Shown: positions 9,440 through 17,256 of the stretch, one piece after another | Numbering within the stretch: the first letter of the stretch is position 1 | How the letters are laid out: every line of letters begins with the position of its first letter | Assembly: GCF_018304965.1 (NCBI RefSeq) | Contig: NZ_JAGQED010000003.1 | Location: 62,001 to 126,000, forward strand | DNA length: 64,000 nt | Direction: 5' to 3' | Origin: Collimonas antrihumi | GTDB lineage: Bacteria; Pseudomonadota; Gammaproteobacteria; Burkholderiales; Burkholderiaceae_D | Position numbers and translations under genes: made by a program | Notes under the pieces: model-generated | Databases searched by the model: none | What the model was told of the DNA's origin: nothing | Seen by the model: the letters and a program-made list of their open reading frames with translations, nothing else

Positions 9440-11146
9440 CTAGGCCGCCGCTGCGTTGTCGACGATGCCCTGATTGGCCGCGTTGCCGGCAATTTCAATT
9501 TGCCGGTTTACTGCGCTCAAGATAGCTTTGAACGATGCCGTCAAGGTATTGGCGTCGATGCCGACACCGAAACCGGTGGGAGCGTCGTTGAGGCGCAATT
9601 CGATATAGCTGGCGGCCTGTGCGTCGGCGCCGGCGCTGATGGCGTGCTCATGGAAATCCATCAATTTGATATCCAGTCCAAGTGCATTGACGAAGGCGTC
9701 GATCGGGCCGTTGCCATGGCCGCTCGAGGTGTGGACCTGGCCATCGCGGACGATGTCGATTTCGATCTTGACCGGCTGTGCCTGGCTGGAATCTTCGCTC
9801 ATGCGGTGGCCGCGATACACGTAAGGGGTTTGCTTGTCCAGGTACTCTTGCTTGAAGATGGTGTAGATGTCGCTGGCGGCAATTTCCTTGCCGGTTGCAT
9901 CTGCCGCTTTCTGGATCGCACGGCTGAATTCGATTTGCAGGCGGCGTGGCATGGCCAGGCCGTATTCCTGTTCCAGCAGATAGGCCATGCCGCCTTTGCC
10001 GGACTGGCTGTTGACGCGGATCACGGCGTCGTAGCTGCGGCCGAGGTCGGCCGGGTCGATCGGCAAGTAGGGGATTTCCCAGATAGCATCAGCCTTCTGC
10101 GCGGCGAAGCCTTTCTTGATCGCATCCTGATGCGAGCCGGAGAAGGCGGTAAAGACCAGGTCGCCGACATACGGATGACGCGGATGGACCGGGATCTGGT
10201 TGCAGTCTTCGACGCATTGGCGTACTTCGTCGATGTCGGAAAAATCGAGCCCAGGATTGACGCCCTGGGTGTACAAATTCAAAGCCAGCGTCACCAGGTC
10301 GACGTTGCCGGTGCGTTCGCCGTTGCCGAACAAGCAGCCTTCAACCCGGTCGGCGCCAGCCATCACGGCCAGTTCGGCGGCGGCAACGCCGGTGCCGCGG
10401 TCATTGTGTGGATGGACGCTGATGATGGTGGCATCGCGGCGCGCCAGATTGCGGTGCATCCATTCGATCTGGTCGGCAAATACATTCGGTGTGGCGCACT
10501 CGACCGTGCTCGGCAAATTGAGAATGACTTTGCGCGTCGGGCTGGCTTGCCAGGCTTCAACCACGGCATCGCAGATTTCTTTAGAAAAATCCAGCTCGGC
10601 GGTGCTGAAAGTTTCCGGTGAATATTCATAACGCCATTGTGTTTCCGGGCGGGCGTCGGTCAATTCCTTGATCAGGCGCGTGCCGGAGACAGCGATTTCC
10701 ATGACTTCTTCGCGGCTTTTGTTGAACACGATGCGGCGCCAGGCCGGAGAGATCGGGTTATACAGGTGGACGATGGCTTGCTTGGCGTTCTTGAGCGAAT
10801 CGACGGTGCGGCGGATCAGGTCATCGCGCGATTGGGTCAGGACGATGATGGTGACGTCGTCCGGGATGTGGTTTTCTTCAATCAGCTTGCGGACAAAATC
10901 GAAATCGGTTTGCGAACCGGAAGGGAAGCCGACTTCAATTTCCTTGAGGCCTATCTTCACCAGCAACTTGAAGAAGCGCAGCTTGCGATCGGCGTCCATC
11001 GGTTCGATCAGGGCCTGGTTGCCGTCGCGCAGATCGGTGCTCATCCAGATCGGCGGAGCGCTGATGACTTGATTGGGCCAGGTGCGATCACTCAATGGAA
11101 TCGGCGGGAACGGGCGATACTTGACAGCGGGATTGTGCAACATCAT
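9440..11146 (-). CDS. leuA: 2-isopropylmalate synthase
   Basis: LeuA condenses acetyl-CoA with 2-ketoisovalerate, the first committed step of leucine synthesis. The protein is 568 aa, the long form of the enzyme. The catalytic barrel shows '[20 protein letters not shown]', '[18 protein letters not shown]' and '[28 protein letters not shown]', and the C-terminal allosteric leucine-binding domain starts near residue 440 ('[27 protein letters not shown]'). The frame is open further up, but the ATG at 11146 has AGAGAGG 6 nt before it and starts the conserved '[14 protein letters not shown]'. Two leucine-rich leader ORFs precede it, pointing to attenuation control. Confidence 0.95.
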   Translation of the reverse strand: MMLHNPAVKYRPFPPIPLSDRTWPNQVISAPPIWMSTDLRDGNQALIEPMDADRKLRFFKLLVKIGLKEIEVGFPSGSQTDFDFVRKLIEENHIPDDVTIIVLTQSRDDLIRRTVDSLKNAKQAIVHLYNPISPAWRRIVFNKSREEVMEIAVSGTRLIKELTDARPETQWRYEYSPETFSTAELDFSKEICDAVVEAWQASPTRKVILNLPSTVECATPNVFADQIEWMHRNLARRDATIISVHPHNDRGTGVAAAELAVMAGADRVEGCLFGNGERTGNVDLVTLALNLYTQGVNPGLDFSDIDEVRQCVEDCNQIPVHPRHPYVGDLVFTAFSGSHQDAIKKGFAAQKADAIWEIPYLPIDPADLGRSYDAVIRVNSQSGKGGMAYLLEQEYGLAMPRRLQIEFSRAIQKAADATGKEIAASDIYTIFKQEYLDKQTPYVYRGHRMSEDSSQAQPVKIEIDIVRDGQVHTSSGHGNGPIDAFVNALGLDIKLMDFHEHAISAGADAQAASYIELRLNDAPTGFGVGIDANTLTASFKAILSAVNRQIEIAGNAANQGIVDNAAAA

Positions 11147-11237
11147 GTTAGGCCTCTCTTGGAGCTGGTGAAGTGTGCTGATGAAATGGAACGGAATTCG
11201 GGAGTAGCAAGAAGGCTGCCTGACTGCCACTCGAAAA

Positions 11238-11375
11238 TTAACGCGAGGCCAGGCAACCGATCGGTAGCAGTAGCTGGAGCGATAGCAGTAGCAGCGGTAA
11301 CAAAGCAAGCAAACGCATGGCGACGAGCGTGTTGCTGTAGCGGAAGAAGGTAAAGCGAAGTGGCTTGGAGTACAT
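11238..11375 (-). CDS. Second leucine-rich leader peptide upstream of leuA (45 aa)
   Basis: On the minus strand an ATG at 11375 opens 45 codons ending at TAA (11238-11240), 91 nt before the leuA start. The translation contains 15 leucines, clustered as '[11 protein letters not shown]' and 'LQLLLPIG', four of them encoded by the rare codon CTA, plus TTA and TTG. The N-terminal third ('[16 protein letters not shown]') is not leucine-rich. No strong ribosome-binding site is visible. Composition and place argue for a regulatory leader rather than a functional protein, but it could also pass for a small membrane peptide. Confidence 0.6.
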   Translation of the reverse strand: MYSKPLRFTFFRYSNTLVAMRLLALLPLLLLSLQLLLPIGCLASR

Positions 11376-11390
11376 GTGATCTTGCTCTTT

Positions 11391-11416
11391 AAAATCGAGA
11401 TTCATTAACGAATCTC
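11391..11416 (-). terminator. Attenuator-like hairpin between the two leucine leaders
   Basis: Read on the minus strand, GAGATTC-(6 nt)-GAATCTC forms a 7-bp stem followed by GATTTT, the form of a weak intrinsic terminator. It lies 82 nt after the stop of the first leader ORF and 15 nt before the second. It would be the natural place for leucine-dependent termination. No folding energy was computed. Confidence 0.5.
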
Positions 11417-11475
11417 AGTTTTACTGCCGTTGATTTCTTGTCTGGCGCAGTTGGTGCGATTGCTGCCAGTGATGT

Positions 11476-11491
11476 CCCCGTCAGAACGGGG
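11476..11491 (-). other. GC-rich hairpin just after the first leader ORF
   Basis: CCCCGT-4 nt-ACGGGG is a perfect 6-bp stem starting 6 nt after the first leader's stop codon. It is a candidate pause or anti-terminator element whose formation a stalled ribosome could change. It lacks a U-tract, so it is unlikely to terminate by itself. Confidence 0.45.
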
Positions 11492-11497
11492 TCGAGA

Positions 11498-11605
11498 TCA
11501 TAGTGCGCGTAGTAGCGATAGCGCTAGTAGCGGCACTAGCAGCATTGCAGGCAGGGCGCCAGCAACGTGTAGTAGAGAGCAGGATTGGGTGCGTGTGGAA
11601 AACAT
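11498..11605 (-). CDS. leuA leader peptide 1 (35 aa, CTA-codon rich)
   Basis: An ATG at 11605 opens 35 codons to a TGA at 11498-11500. The last 15 residues read 'MLLVPLLALSLLRAL', and nine of the leucine codons in the ORF are CTA, normally a rare codon in genes of this kind. An internal in-frame ATG at 11545 would give just that 15-residue peptide. Runs of a rare leucine codon in a short ORF ahead of leuA are the hallmark of ribosome-mediated transcription attenuation. No ribosome-binding site is clear at either ATG; with the predicted promoter, the longer form could be nearly leaderless. Confidence 0.75.
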   Translation of the reverse strand: MFSTRTQSCSLLHVAGALPAMLLVPLLALSLLRAL

Positions 11606-11611
11606 GCACTT

Positions 11612-11641
11612 AATGTATGAGATAAAGTCGGGCCTTGTCAA
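11612..11641 (-). promoter_or_regulatory. Predicted leuA leader promoter
   Basis: On the minus strand a perfect -35 box TTGACA (11636-11641) is followed 18 nt later by TACATT (11612-11617, four of six matches to TATAAT). Transcription would start near 11605, at or just ahead of leader ORF 1. Spacing is one longer than ideal, so the exact -10 is uncertain. Confidence 0.55.
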
Positions 11642-11714
11642 GCATCACTTGCTGCATGGCGCAAAATATTGACAAATCCGTGTGGATTTTGCATCCAGGC
11701 ACGGACCGGATCAC

Positions 11715-11852
11715 TTAGCGGCCGAACAAGCCAATCAGGCCGATAACTATCAGATACAGCGCGATAATGTAGTTCAGGAGGCGTGGAATCGCCAGGATAA
11801 GCACCCCCGCAATCAACGAGACGATGGGGGTCAGGTGCAGGCCGGAAATCAT
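11715..11852 (-). CDS. DUF3096-type micro membrane protein (45 aa)
   Basis: This short gene encodes 45 residues: 'MISGLHLTPIVSLIAGVLIL' then 'AIPRLLNYIIALYLIVIG LIGLFGR'. The pattern 'LTPI..LIAG.LIL..PRLLNYI.A.YLI..GL.GL' is the DUF3096 family, tiny two-helix inner-membrane proteins of unknown function. AGGAG ends 6 nt before the ATG at 11852, which supports real translation. It is monocistronic, on the same strand as leuA but upstream of the leuA promoter. Confidence 0.85.
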   Translation of the reverse strand: MISGLHLTPIVSLIAGVLILAIPRLLNYIIALYLIVIGLIGLFGR

Positions 11853-12232
11853 ATGCGCTCCTATTTTCGAGTGAAGAATCAGGTTACATCTGCCTCGATA
11901 CTACGTCGCCGACGGAATTTCCATTGTAGGACAAGGCCACCAAACATCGTAGGATTGTGCTGATTTCTGGAAAAAAACGGCTTGGCTATCGACTGTAGCA
12001 GGAGGAGAGACCGTTACAGTGCTGGCTAATGCCGATAAGGACACACACTCCGCCAGATGCACGAGCTGAAACTTGGCGGTTATCGTCAGCAACGGGCAGG
12101 TCGTTGGCGATCACCATTTCAGGTCGGGCAAGAGACGGATTTACTCCCTTCCGGGGGAATACATCGGCGGTTTCGCAAACTTGCTGAAACGCGCATTGGT
12201 TACATTAATAATTGATGTCGGAGGACGTGACG
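11853..12232. other. Intergenic stretch with no recognisable gene
   Basis: About 380 bp between the DUF3096 gene and the Fur-box gene. Only short random frames are present. The stretch next to 11853 should hold the promoter of the DUF3096 gene. I found no palindrome or terminator that stands out. Confidence 0.5.
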
Positions 12233-12571
12233 TCAGAGGGCGCGCGTGCCCGAAATCAGGCGCGTGATGAATGTTGAACGAAGCGCTGAACGGTCATTTT
12301 TTTGCTTGGGTAAGGCACGTTCAATCATCGAGATCCATTGCTCCGACAGTTGCTGGCAAGTGGCGCGCAGCACCGGCGCCAGTCCTGGCCAGTCCGACAG
12401 GGTGCGCAAGTGCCGTTCAATCGTCCTGGCCGACTGCACGCTGGCGTCGCTCGCCAGGTTGTGCATATTGTATTGAGAGATCAGGTGCAACACCGCCGAA
12501 ATCAACAACTCCGGCGGCGTACGATAGTCCTCGGCTACGGCCGGGTCTGCTGCTTTGCGCGAACTGTTCAT
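12233..12571 (-). CDS. Unassigned small protein under a Fur box
   Basis: The product is 112 aa, largely helical by composition, with no signal peptide or membrane segment: 'PPELLISAVLHLISQYNMHNL' then 'TIERHLRTLSDWPGLAPVLR' and 'CQQLSEQWISMIERA'. I do not recognise the family. AAGGAG lies 6 nt before the ATG at 12571, and a classical Fur box lies 27 nt further up, so the gene should be induced by iron starvation. Position resembles the small iron-regulated proteins such as FagA of other proteobacteria, but no similarity could be checked. Confidence 0.7.
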   Translation of the reverse strand: MNSSRKAADPAVAEDYRTPPELLISAVLHLISQYNMHNLASDASVQSARTIERHLRTLSDWPGLAPVLRATCQQLSEQWISMIERALPKQKNDRSALRSTFITRLISGTRAL

Positions 12572-12597
12572 CAAATACTCCTTGAGCGGATATCTTT

Positions 12598-12618
12598 AAA
12601 TGGTAATGATTCTCATTT
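12598..12618 (-). promoter_or_regulatory. Fur box
   Basis: Read on the minus strand, AAATGAGAATCATTACCATTT matches the 6-1-6 Fur pattern (consensus GATAATGATAATCATTATC) with the core TGAGAATCATTA. It lies immediately upstream of the small gene ending at 12571 and is embedded in A/T-rich promoter-like DNA. Confidence 0.8.
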
Positions 12619-12700
12619 AAATTATTATCCAACGCGAGTTTGAATGCAAGCACTTTGCTGTTTTTTTATTTGAGAGGGAGTTTGGGATTACGGGTGCGGC

Positions 12701-13174
12701 TTAAGCGGAAGCAGAAGTGGAAGCAGGGAATGGATTTGGCCGAGGTGGGCAGACCATCAGATGGTCCACACCTTCCCGGCCGACTTCCCTGAAACCCAGC
12801 GTTTCATATAGCCGCTTTGCCGGATTACCGGTCAATACCCTCAGCGTTGTGGGCAATTGATCGCGGCTGGCTTCGTTCAAGACCTTTTCGATGATGGCCC
12901 GGCCCAGACCTTGCCTCTGGAATTCCGGGGCAATCTGGATCTGCGCGATATTCCATCGCGTTGGCTCCTTGTAGGCTTTCAGCAAGCCGATATCCCGGCC
13001 ATTCATGGAGACGATTCGCGCATGTTCGAACAGAGCCTGGATGCGCGCCAGTTGCGCGGCCTCGTCGCGCGCGGCGTTAACCCGCTCCAGGTGCTCGTTC
13101 ATGGTGGCATTGCGCAGCGCGATCAGGAACGGCATGTCCGCTTCGGTAGCATTTCTGAATTCGAGGGCTGGCAT
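12701..13174 (-). CDS. GNAT-family N-acetyltransferase
   Basis: This 157-aa protein has the GNAT fold. The acetyl-CoA loop is 'QIAPEFQRQGLGRAIIEKVL' (Q/RxxGxG type) near residue 85-105, and the C-terminal 'LRVLTGNPAKRLYETLGFREVGREGVDHLMV' is the classic final strand motif 'N..A..LYE.LGF'. It would acetylate a small molecule or protein amine in the cytoplasm. The MITE-like element lies 23 bp upstream of its start and may have displaced or supplied its promoter. Substrate unknown. Confidence 0.85.
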   Translation of the reverse strand: MPALEFRNATEADMPFLIALRNATMNEHLERVNAARDEAAQLARIQALFEHARIVSMNGRDIGLLKAYKEPTRWNIAQIQIAPEFQRQGLGRAIIEKVLNEASRDQLPTTLRVLTGNPAKRLYETLGFREVGREGVDHLMVCPPRPNPFPASTSASA

Positions 13175-13197
13175 GCCGTTCCTTTCCCTTCTGCAGG

Positions 13198-13374
13198 TAA
13201 TGCCGTTAAGTCAAGGTTACCGGTTATAGCGCTTGGCACGTCATTCCCGCGAACGAAGGAATCCATTTTAACCACCATACTCTGCAACATGGATCTCCGC
13301 GTTCGCGGGGATGACGGAGTGACCGCATTGGTCCATCTAAAGAATACCGTTCGTGGCTTAACTTAACGGCATTA
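13198..13374. mobile_element. 177-bp MITE-like element, copy 1
   Basis: The element begins TAATGCCGTTAAGT and ends ACTTAACGGCATTA, a perfect 14-bp terminal inverted repeat (16 bp here when GG/CC outside is counted). Its centre holds the common palindromic pair starting GTCATTCCCGCGAACG and ending CGCGGGGATGAC. The same 177-bp element occurs at 57186-57362 in reverse orientation with about six differences by eye. It encodes no protein. Terminal TA dinucleotides would fit a TA-targeting (IS630/mariner-like) helper, which is inference. Confidence 0.8.
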
Positions 13375-13416
13375 CCTTCTGTAGGTGATTTGCGCCAATC
13401 CGGTTAAAGCTGCGAG

Positions 13417-14733
13417 TTACTTGTTCACCAGGTGCTTCGGCACCGAGAGCGTCAGCAACGCGCCCAGTACCAGCGACGCCGCCAATACAAACATGCCGCT
13501 GTTGGTGCTGTGGGTCTGGTCTTTCAGCCAGCCGACCAGGTAAGGGCTGACGAAACCAGCCAGGTTGCCGAGCGAATTGATCAAAGCAATCCCGGCCGCC
13601 GCCGCCGCGCCGCCGAGAAACGCCGTCGGCAAACTCCAGAACAACGGCAATACGGTAATGATACCAATGGTTGCCAAGGTCAGCGCCGACATGGCTAGCA
13701 GCGTATTGTGATCGTAGACCGTGCTCAGGATCAGGCCGATGCTGCCCAGCAGCGCCGGAATCGCCACATGCCAGCGCCGTTCGCGCCTTGCGTCGGCGCT
13801 TTGGCCGATCAAGATCATCGCTACTGCCGCTGTGGCGTATGGGATGGCCGTCAGCATGCCGATGTTGAAGGTATCGGTGACGCCGGTAGTCTTGATAATG
13901 GTCGGCAGCCAGAAACTGACGCCGTACAAGCCCATGACGAAGCAAAAATAGATCAGCGCCATCAGCCACACGCGAGGATTGGCAAACATCTGGCCCAGGG
14001 AGCCTTCTATCTTCTGGCTGCTTTCTGCCTGTATATGCGATTCGAGCAATTGCTTTTCTTCCTCGCTCAGCCAGCTGGCGCCGCGGATCCGGTCTTGCAA
14101 ATAAAAGATCACGACAACACCCAGCACCAAAGAGGGAATCGCCTCCAGGATAAACATCCATTGCCAACCTGCCAGGCCATGCACGCCAGGCATGGCTTTC
14201 ATGATCCAGCCTGACAGCGGGCCGCCGATGACGCCGGATATCGGTACCCCGGTCATGAACAGCGCCGTCATCTTGCCGCGCCTGTGAGCCGGATACCAAT
14301 AGGTGAGATACAGGATGACGCCGGGGAAGAAGCCGGCTTCGGCCACGCCAAGCAGGAAGCGCATGACATAAAACGTGGTCGGGCTATCGACAAAGATCAT
14401 GGCGCCGGAGATGAGGCCCCAGGTGATCATGATGCGGGCGATCCAGAGCCGGGCGCCGACCTTGTGCAGAATCATGTTGCTGGGTATTTCAAAAATGAAG
14501 TAGCCGAGGAAAAAAATCCCGGCGCCCAGACCGTAGACGGTTTCACTGAATTTCAGGTCGTTCAGCATTTGCAGCTTGGCGAAACCGACATTCACGCGAT
14601 CCAGATAGGAGGCGACATAGCAGAGGAACAGCATGGGCAGCAGGCGCCAGGTCACCTTGGCATAGGTGGCGGCTTCGAATGCTTTGCTGGCGGGAGTGCT
14701 GGTTGAACTTGTTGCGCTTGGAATGTCGGACAT
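13417..14733 (-). CDS. MFS transporter, anion:cation symporter (ACS) type
   Basis: The 438-aa protein has about 12 membrane helices. The N-terminal 'RLLPMLFLCYVASYLDRVNVGFAKLQML' and 'GIFFLGYFIFEIPSNMILHKVGARLWIARIMITWGL' are diagnostic of the ACS family (tartrate, phthalate, glucarate, 4-hydroxyphenylacetate transporters), which import organic anions with protons. A LysR gene is divergently placed 228 bp upstream and probably controls it. No catabolic enzyme sits next to it, so the substrate is open. Confidence 0.9.
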   Translation of the reverse strand: MSDIPSATSSTSTPASKAFEAATYAKVTWRLLPMLFLCYVASYLDRVNVGFAKLQMLNDLKFSETVYGLGAGIFFLGYFIFEIPSNMILHKVGARLWIARIMITWGLISGAMIFVDSPTTFYVMRFLLGVAEAGFFPGVILYLTYWYPAHRRGKMTALFMTGVPISGVIGGPLSGWIMKAMPGVHGLAGWQWMFILEAIPSLVLGVVVIFYLQDRIRGASWLSEEEKQLLESHIQAESSQKIEGSLGQMFANPRVWLMALIYFCFVMGLYGVSFWLPTIIKTTGVTDTFNIGMLTAIPYATAAVAMILIGQSADARRERRWHVAIPALLGSIGLILSTVYDHNTLLAMSALTLATIGIITVLPLFWSLPTAFLGGAAAAAGIALINSLGNLAGFVSPYLVGWLKDQTHSTNSGMFVLAASLVLGALLTLSVPKHLVNK

Positions 14734-14961
14734 GTCTCTCTCTCGGCCTATTGGTTTAGTTGTAAGAACTTATAAGAAACGTATAAAAAACGACAGCTGC
14801 AAATCTCGATTTTGCTATGTTGCTGAAGGGCATTGTAGCCGTACGGGTGCGGAATGGCTACGAGGCGATTTCACGGTTGGCAGGGAGAAGTCGTTTACAC
14901 TGCGAGTGCCAGATGAGTTAGCCGAGCATACCGCCCACACATATCTTGAGGTCCGCGCTTT

Positions 14962-15897
14962 ATGGAATTGCGTCAACTGCGCTATTTTGTCGCCATCGTC
15001 GATCATGGTTCGCTGTCGCGCGCCGCGCGGGTGTTGCATATCGCCCAGCCGGCCTTGACGCAACAGATCAAACAACTGGAAGACGAATTGGCTGCACAGC
15101 TGCTGCATCGCTCCGCACAAGGGGTGATTGCCACCGACGCCGGCAAGATTTTCTACGAGCATGCGCAAGCGATCCTGAAACAGGTAAACGACGCCAAATC
15201 CGCTGTCGCGCAGTCGACCGACAAGCCGACAGGCACGGTCGCCCTGGGCATCCCGCAAAGTGCTTCCGGTACCCTGGCATTGCCCTTGCTGACCGCAATG
15301 CGTGAAAGATATCCGGATATTTCGCTGCAATTGACGGAAGAATTGACCGGCAACCTGATCGAGCAATTGAAGACCGGGCGTCTCAACCTGGCGGTGTTGT
15401 TCGATGACGGCCAGCTGACTGCATTTGCTACGACGCCGCTGGTTGAGGAAGAGATGATGTTTATCACGCGCACCGGCTCTCAGTATGCAACAACCCGCCG
15501 TTCCGTGACTTTCGCACGCGCCGTCAAGGCAAAGCTGATATTGCCCGGCATTCAGCACGGCGTGCGGCCCCGCATCGAGAGCGTGGCCCGGGCTGCCGGC
15601 CTGACGCTTGATAACGTGATCGAAATCAGTTCGGTGACGATCATGAAATCGGCCATCCTGGCGGATATCGGCGCCACCATCTTGCCGGTAGCGCCGCTGC
15701 TGCCGGAAATCAAGCGCGGCGAGATGACGGCTTATGCGATCAGCGGCGCAAAGCTGTCGCGCACGCTGACCTTGTGTTCTTCCAAGAATATTCCGCTGAC
15801 GACTGCGGCGGCTGCGGTTGAGCGGGTGGTGCTGGAGGTGACTGACGAGTTGTGCCGCAGTGGTCAGTGGCTGCATGCAAAAATTCTTGCGCGGTAG
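14962..15897 (+). CDS. LysR-type regulator divergent to the MFS transporter
   Basis: The 311-aa protein opens with the helix-turn-helix 'MELRQLRYFVAIVDHGSLSRAARVLHIAQPALTQQIKQLEDEL', close to the Nac/CbbR-like group, and has a substrate-binding domain from residue ~95 ('GTVALGIPQSASGTLALPLL'). Divergent orientation to the MFS gene suggests it regulates that transporter. The effector cannot be deduced. Confidence 0.88.
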   Translation: MELRQLRYFVAIVDHGSLSRAARVLHIAQPALTQQIKQLEDELAAQLLHRSAQGVIATDAGKIFYEHAQAILKQVNDAKSAVAQSTDKPTGTVALGIPQSASGTLALPLLTAMRERYPDISLQLTEELTGNLIEQLKTGRLNLAVLFDDGQLTAFATTPLVEEEMMFITRTGSQYATTRRSVTFARAVKAKLILPGIQHGVRPRIESVARAAGLTLDNVIEISSVTIMKSAILADIGATILPVAPLLPEIKRGEMTAYAISGAKLSRTLTLCSSKNIPLTTAAAAVERVVLEVTDELCRSGQWLHAKILAR

Positions 15898-16249
15898 GTA
15901 TTGGATGTAATTGACGAAGGCGGTGAGCCATCGTTTTTTCTTATAGCCATATCCAGAATCAGTATTTCCTGAAAATGCGCTGCTCCCTTAGACTTCAATC
16001 ACAGCAGAGTTCAACCTGCGCCGTGTTGCGAGGGCCGCCACCATGGCCACATCGTCTGGCAGTCGGACGCTTTATCGGGTGTCCACATGGCAGATGTTTT
16101 CGGGATCATCATTCTCGAAGTGGTTTAAAAATCGCACATGCCAGGTTTTCTGTTGATGTGCCGTCTGGAATCTGTGCTGCGGCTCCGTCCTGATCAAGCG
16201 GAGCGAGCCGGAACCGAGTTTGATTCCGGCCGCGCTTAGTATTCACCGC
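15898..16249. other. Intergenic stretch without a clear gene
   Basis: About 350 bp between convergent genes. A GCCGGAA / TTCCGGC stem at 16207-16230 could end transcription of the decarboxylase-like gene, but it has no U-tract. Short open frames here show no family pattern I can name. Confidence 0.4.
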
Positions 16250-16639
16250 CTACGAACAGGCCAGCTTATCGTGTTCGGCAAACACTTCTTTCGCCGCAAA
16301 CATGCCATTCAATGCCGCAGGAAAACCGGCATACAGCGCCATCTGGATAATCGTTTCTGTAATCTCCTGGCGTGACAGGCCGACATTCAAGGCGGCTGCC
16401 AGATGCACCTTCAATTGCGGTTGCGCCGTGCCCATGGCAGTAAGCGCCGCCACCGTGGCCAGTTCGCGCTGTTGCAAGCTGAGTCCGGGGCGGGAATAGA
16501 TTTCGCCGAAGCCGAATTCGATGACATAGCGCCCCAGGTCGGGAGAGATGTCGGCCAGGCTGTCGATCACTTTCTCGCCAGCGATATCGTCCACTTCCTT
16601 TAACCGTTGCAAACCTCTTTCGTAAGTGCTTTGTTCCAT
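16250..16639 (-). CDS. Carboxymuconolactone decarboxylase family protein (AhpD-like fold)
   Basis: The 129-aa protein has the CMD-family core 'SLQQRELATVAALTAMGTAQPQLKVHLAAALNVGLSRQEITETIIQMALYAGFPAALNGM'. Many small members are thiol peroxidase partners or stress proteins rather than true decarboxylases. The CXXC of AhpD is absent, so peroxidase activity of that type is unlikely. The ATG at 16639 has GGAGA upstream and is preferred over a TTG four codons earlier. It follows the MerR gene by 27 nt and is presumably its target. Confidence 0.85.
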   Translation of the reverse strand: MEQSTYERGLQRLKEVDDIAGEKVIDSLADISPDLGRYVIEFGFGEIYSRPGLSLQQRELATVAALTAMGTAQPQLKVHLAAALNVGLSRQEITETIIQMALYAGFPAALNGMFAAKEVFAEHDKLACS

Positions 16640-16666
16640 GCGATTCTCCAATATTATCCAAATGCG

Positions 16667-17062
16667 TTATGCGTCGATGGTGGCTTTCAATTTTTGTTCC
16701 AGGCCGGCATAAAGCGCGATTTTGTCGCGTAATATCCCCAGCGTTTCCTGTAACGCCAACAGTTCAGCTTCCAGCGCTACCGTATGCCGTTCCAGCATTA
16801 CCTTGCGCTCTGACACACTGCCAATTTGCTCCCCCAGCCTGCGTAGTTCGGCATAGCGCAGCATTTGCTGTATCGACATGCCTGTGGCGCGCAACCTGAG
16901 CAGGAACTCGATCCAGAGCAGATCTTCCTGGCGATACATGCGATGCTGATTGCTTTGCCTCGGGACAGGATCGATCAAACCTATCTTTTCGTAATAGCGC
17001 AAAGTGTGGATGCTGAGTCCGGTAGCTGCCGCAGCTTGTTGGATCGTAATGGTAGTGGCCAT
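16667..17062 (-). CDS. MerR-family transcriptional regulator
   Basis: The 131-aa protein starts with the MerR winged helix 'TIQQAAAATGLSIHTLRYYEKIGLIDPVPR' and continues with a coiled-coil dimerisation helix 'LGEQIGSVSERKVMLERHTVALEAELLALQETL'. No metal-binding cysteines are present, so it belongs to the group that responds to organic or oxidative signals. A tandem TTAGAGTGCGCTCTA-like dyad lies upstream near 17078-17093, a likely promoter spacer operator. It leads the CMD gene in an operon. Confidence 0.87.
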   Translation of the reverse strand: MATTITIQQAAAATGLSIHTLRYYEKIGLIDPVPRQSNQHRMYRQEDLLWIEFLLRLRATGMSIQQMLRYAELRRLGEQIGSVSERKVMLERHTVALEAELLALQETLGILRDKIALYAGLEQKLKATIDA

Positions 17063-17256
17063 GGAATAAAGTCTAAAAGTTAGAGTGCGCTCTAGGTCAA
17101 GCGTTTATTATCGCAGGGCATCGTTGTACGCGACGTCTACCGATTAAAATTGGCGCACGGCACGGCACGGCATGGCATGGCGCGAATTGTTGCGATAAAA
17201 ATAATATTGGATGGGTGCCCTCCGCCGGGGCAGATTTCAAGAATGATGAAGGACAT

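Noticed and set aside
9398-10621. 407-codon plus-strand frame opposite leuA
   Set aside because: Antisense shadow of leuA, repetitive in Ala/Val/Asp and without any recognisable domain.
13358-14299. 313-codon open frame on the minus strand inside the MFS gene
   Set aside because: It is a frame-shifted shadow of the MFS gene on the same strand; the translation has no hydrophobic helices or family pattern.
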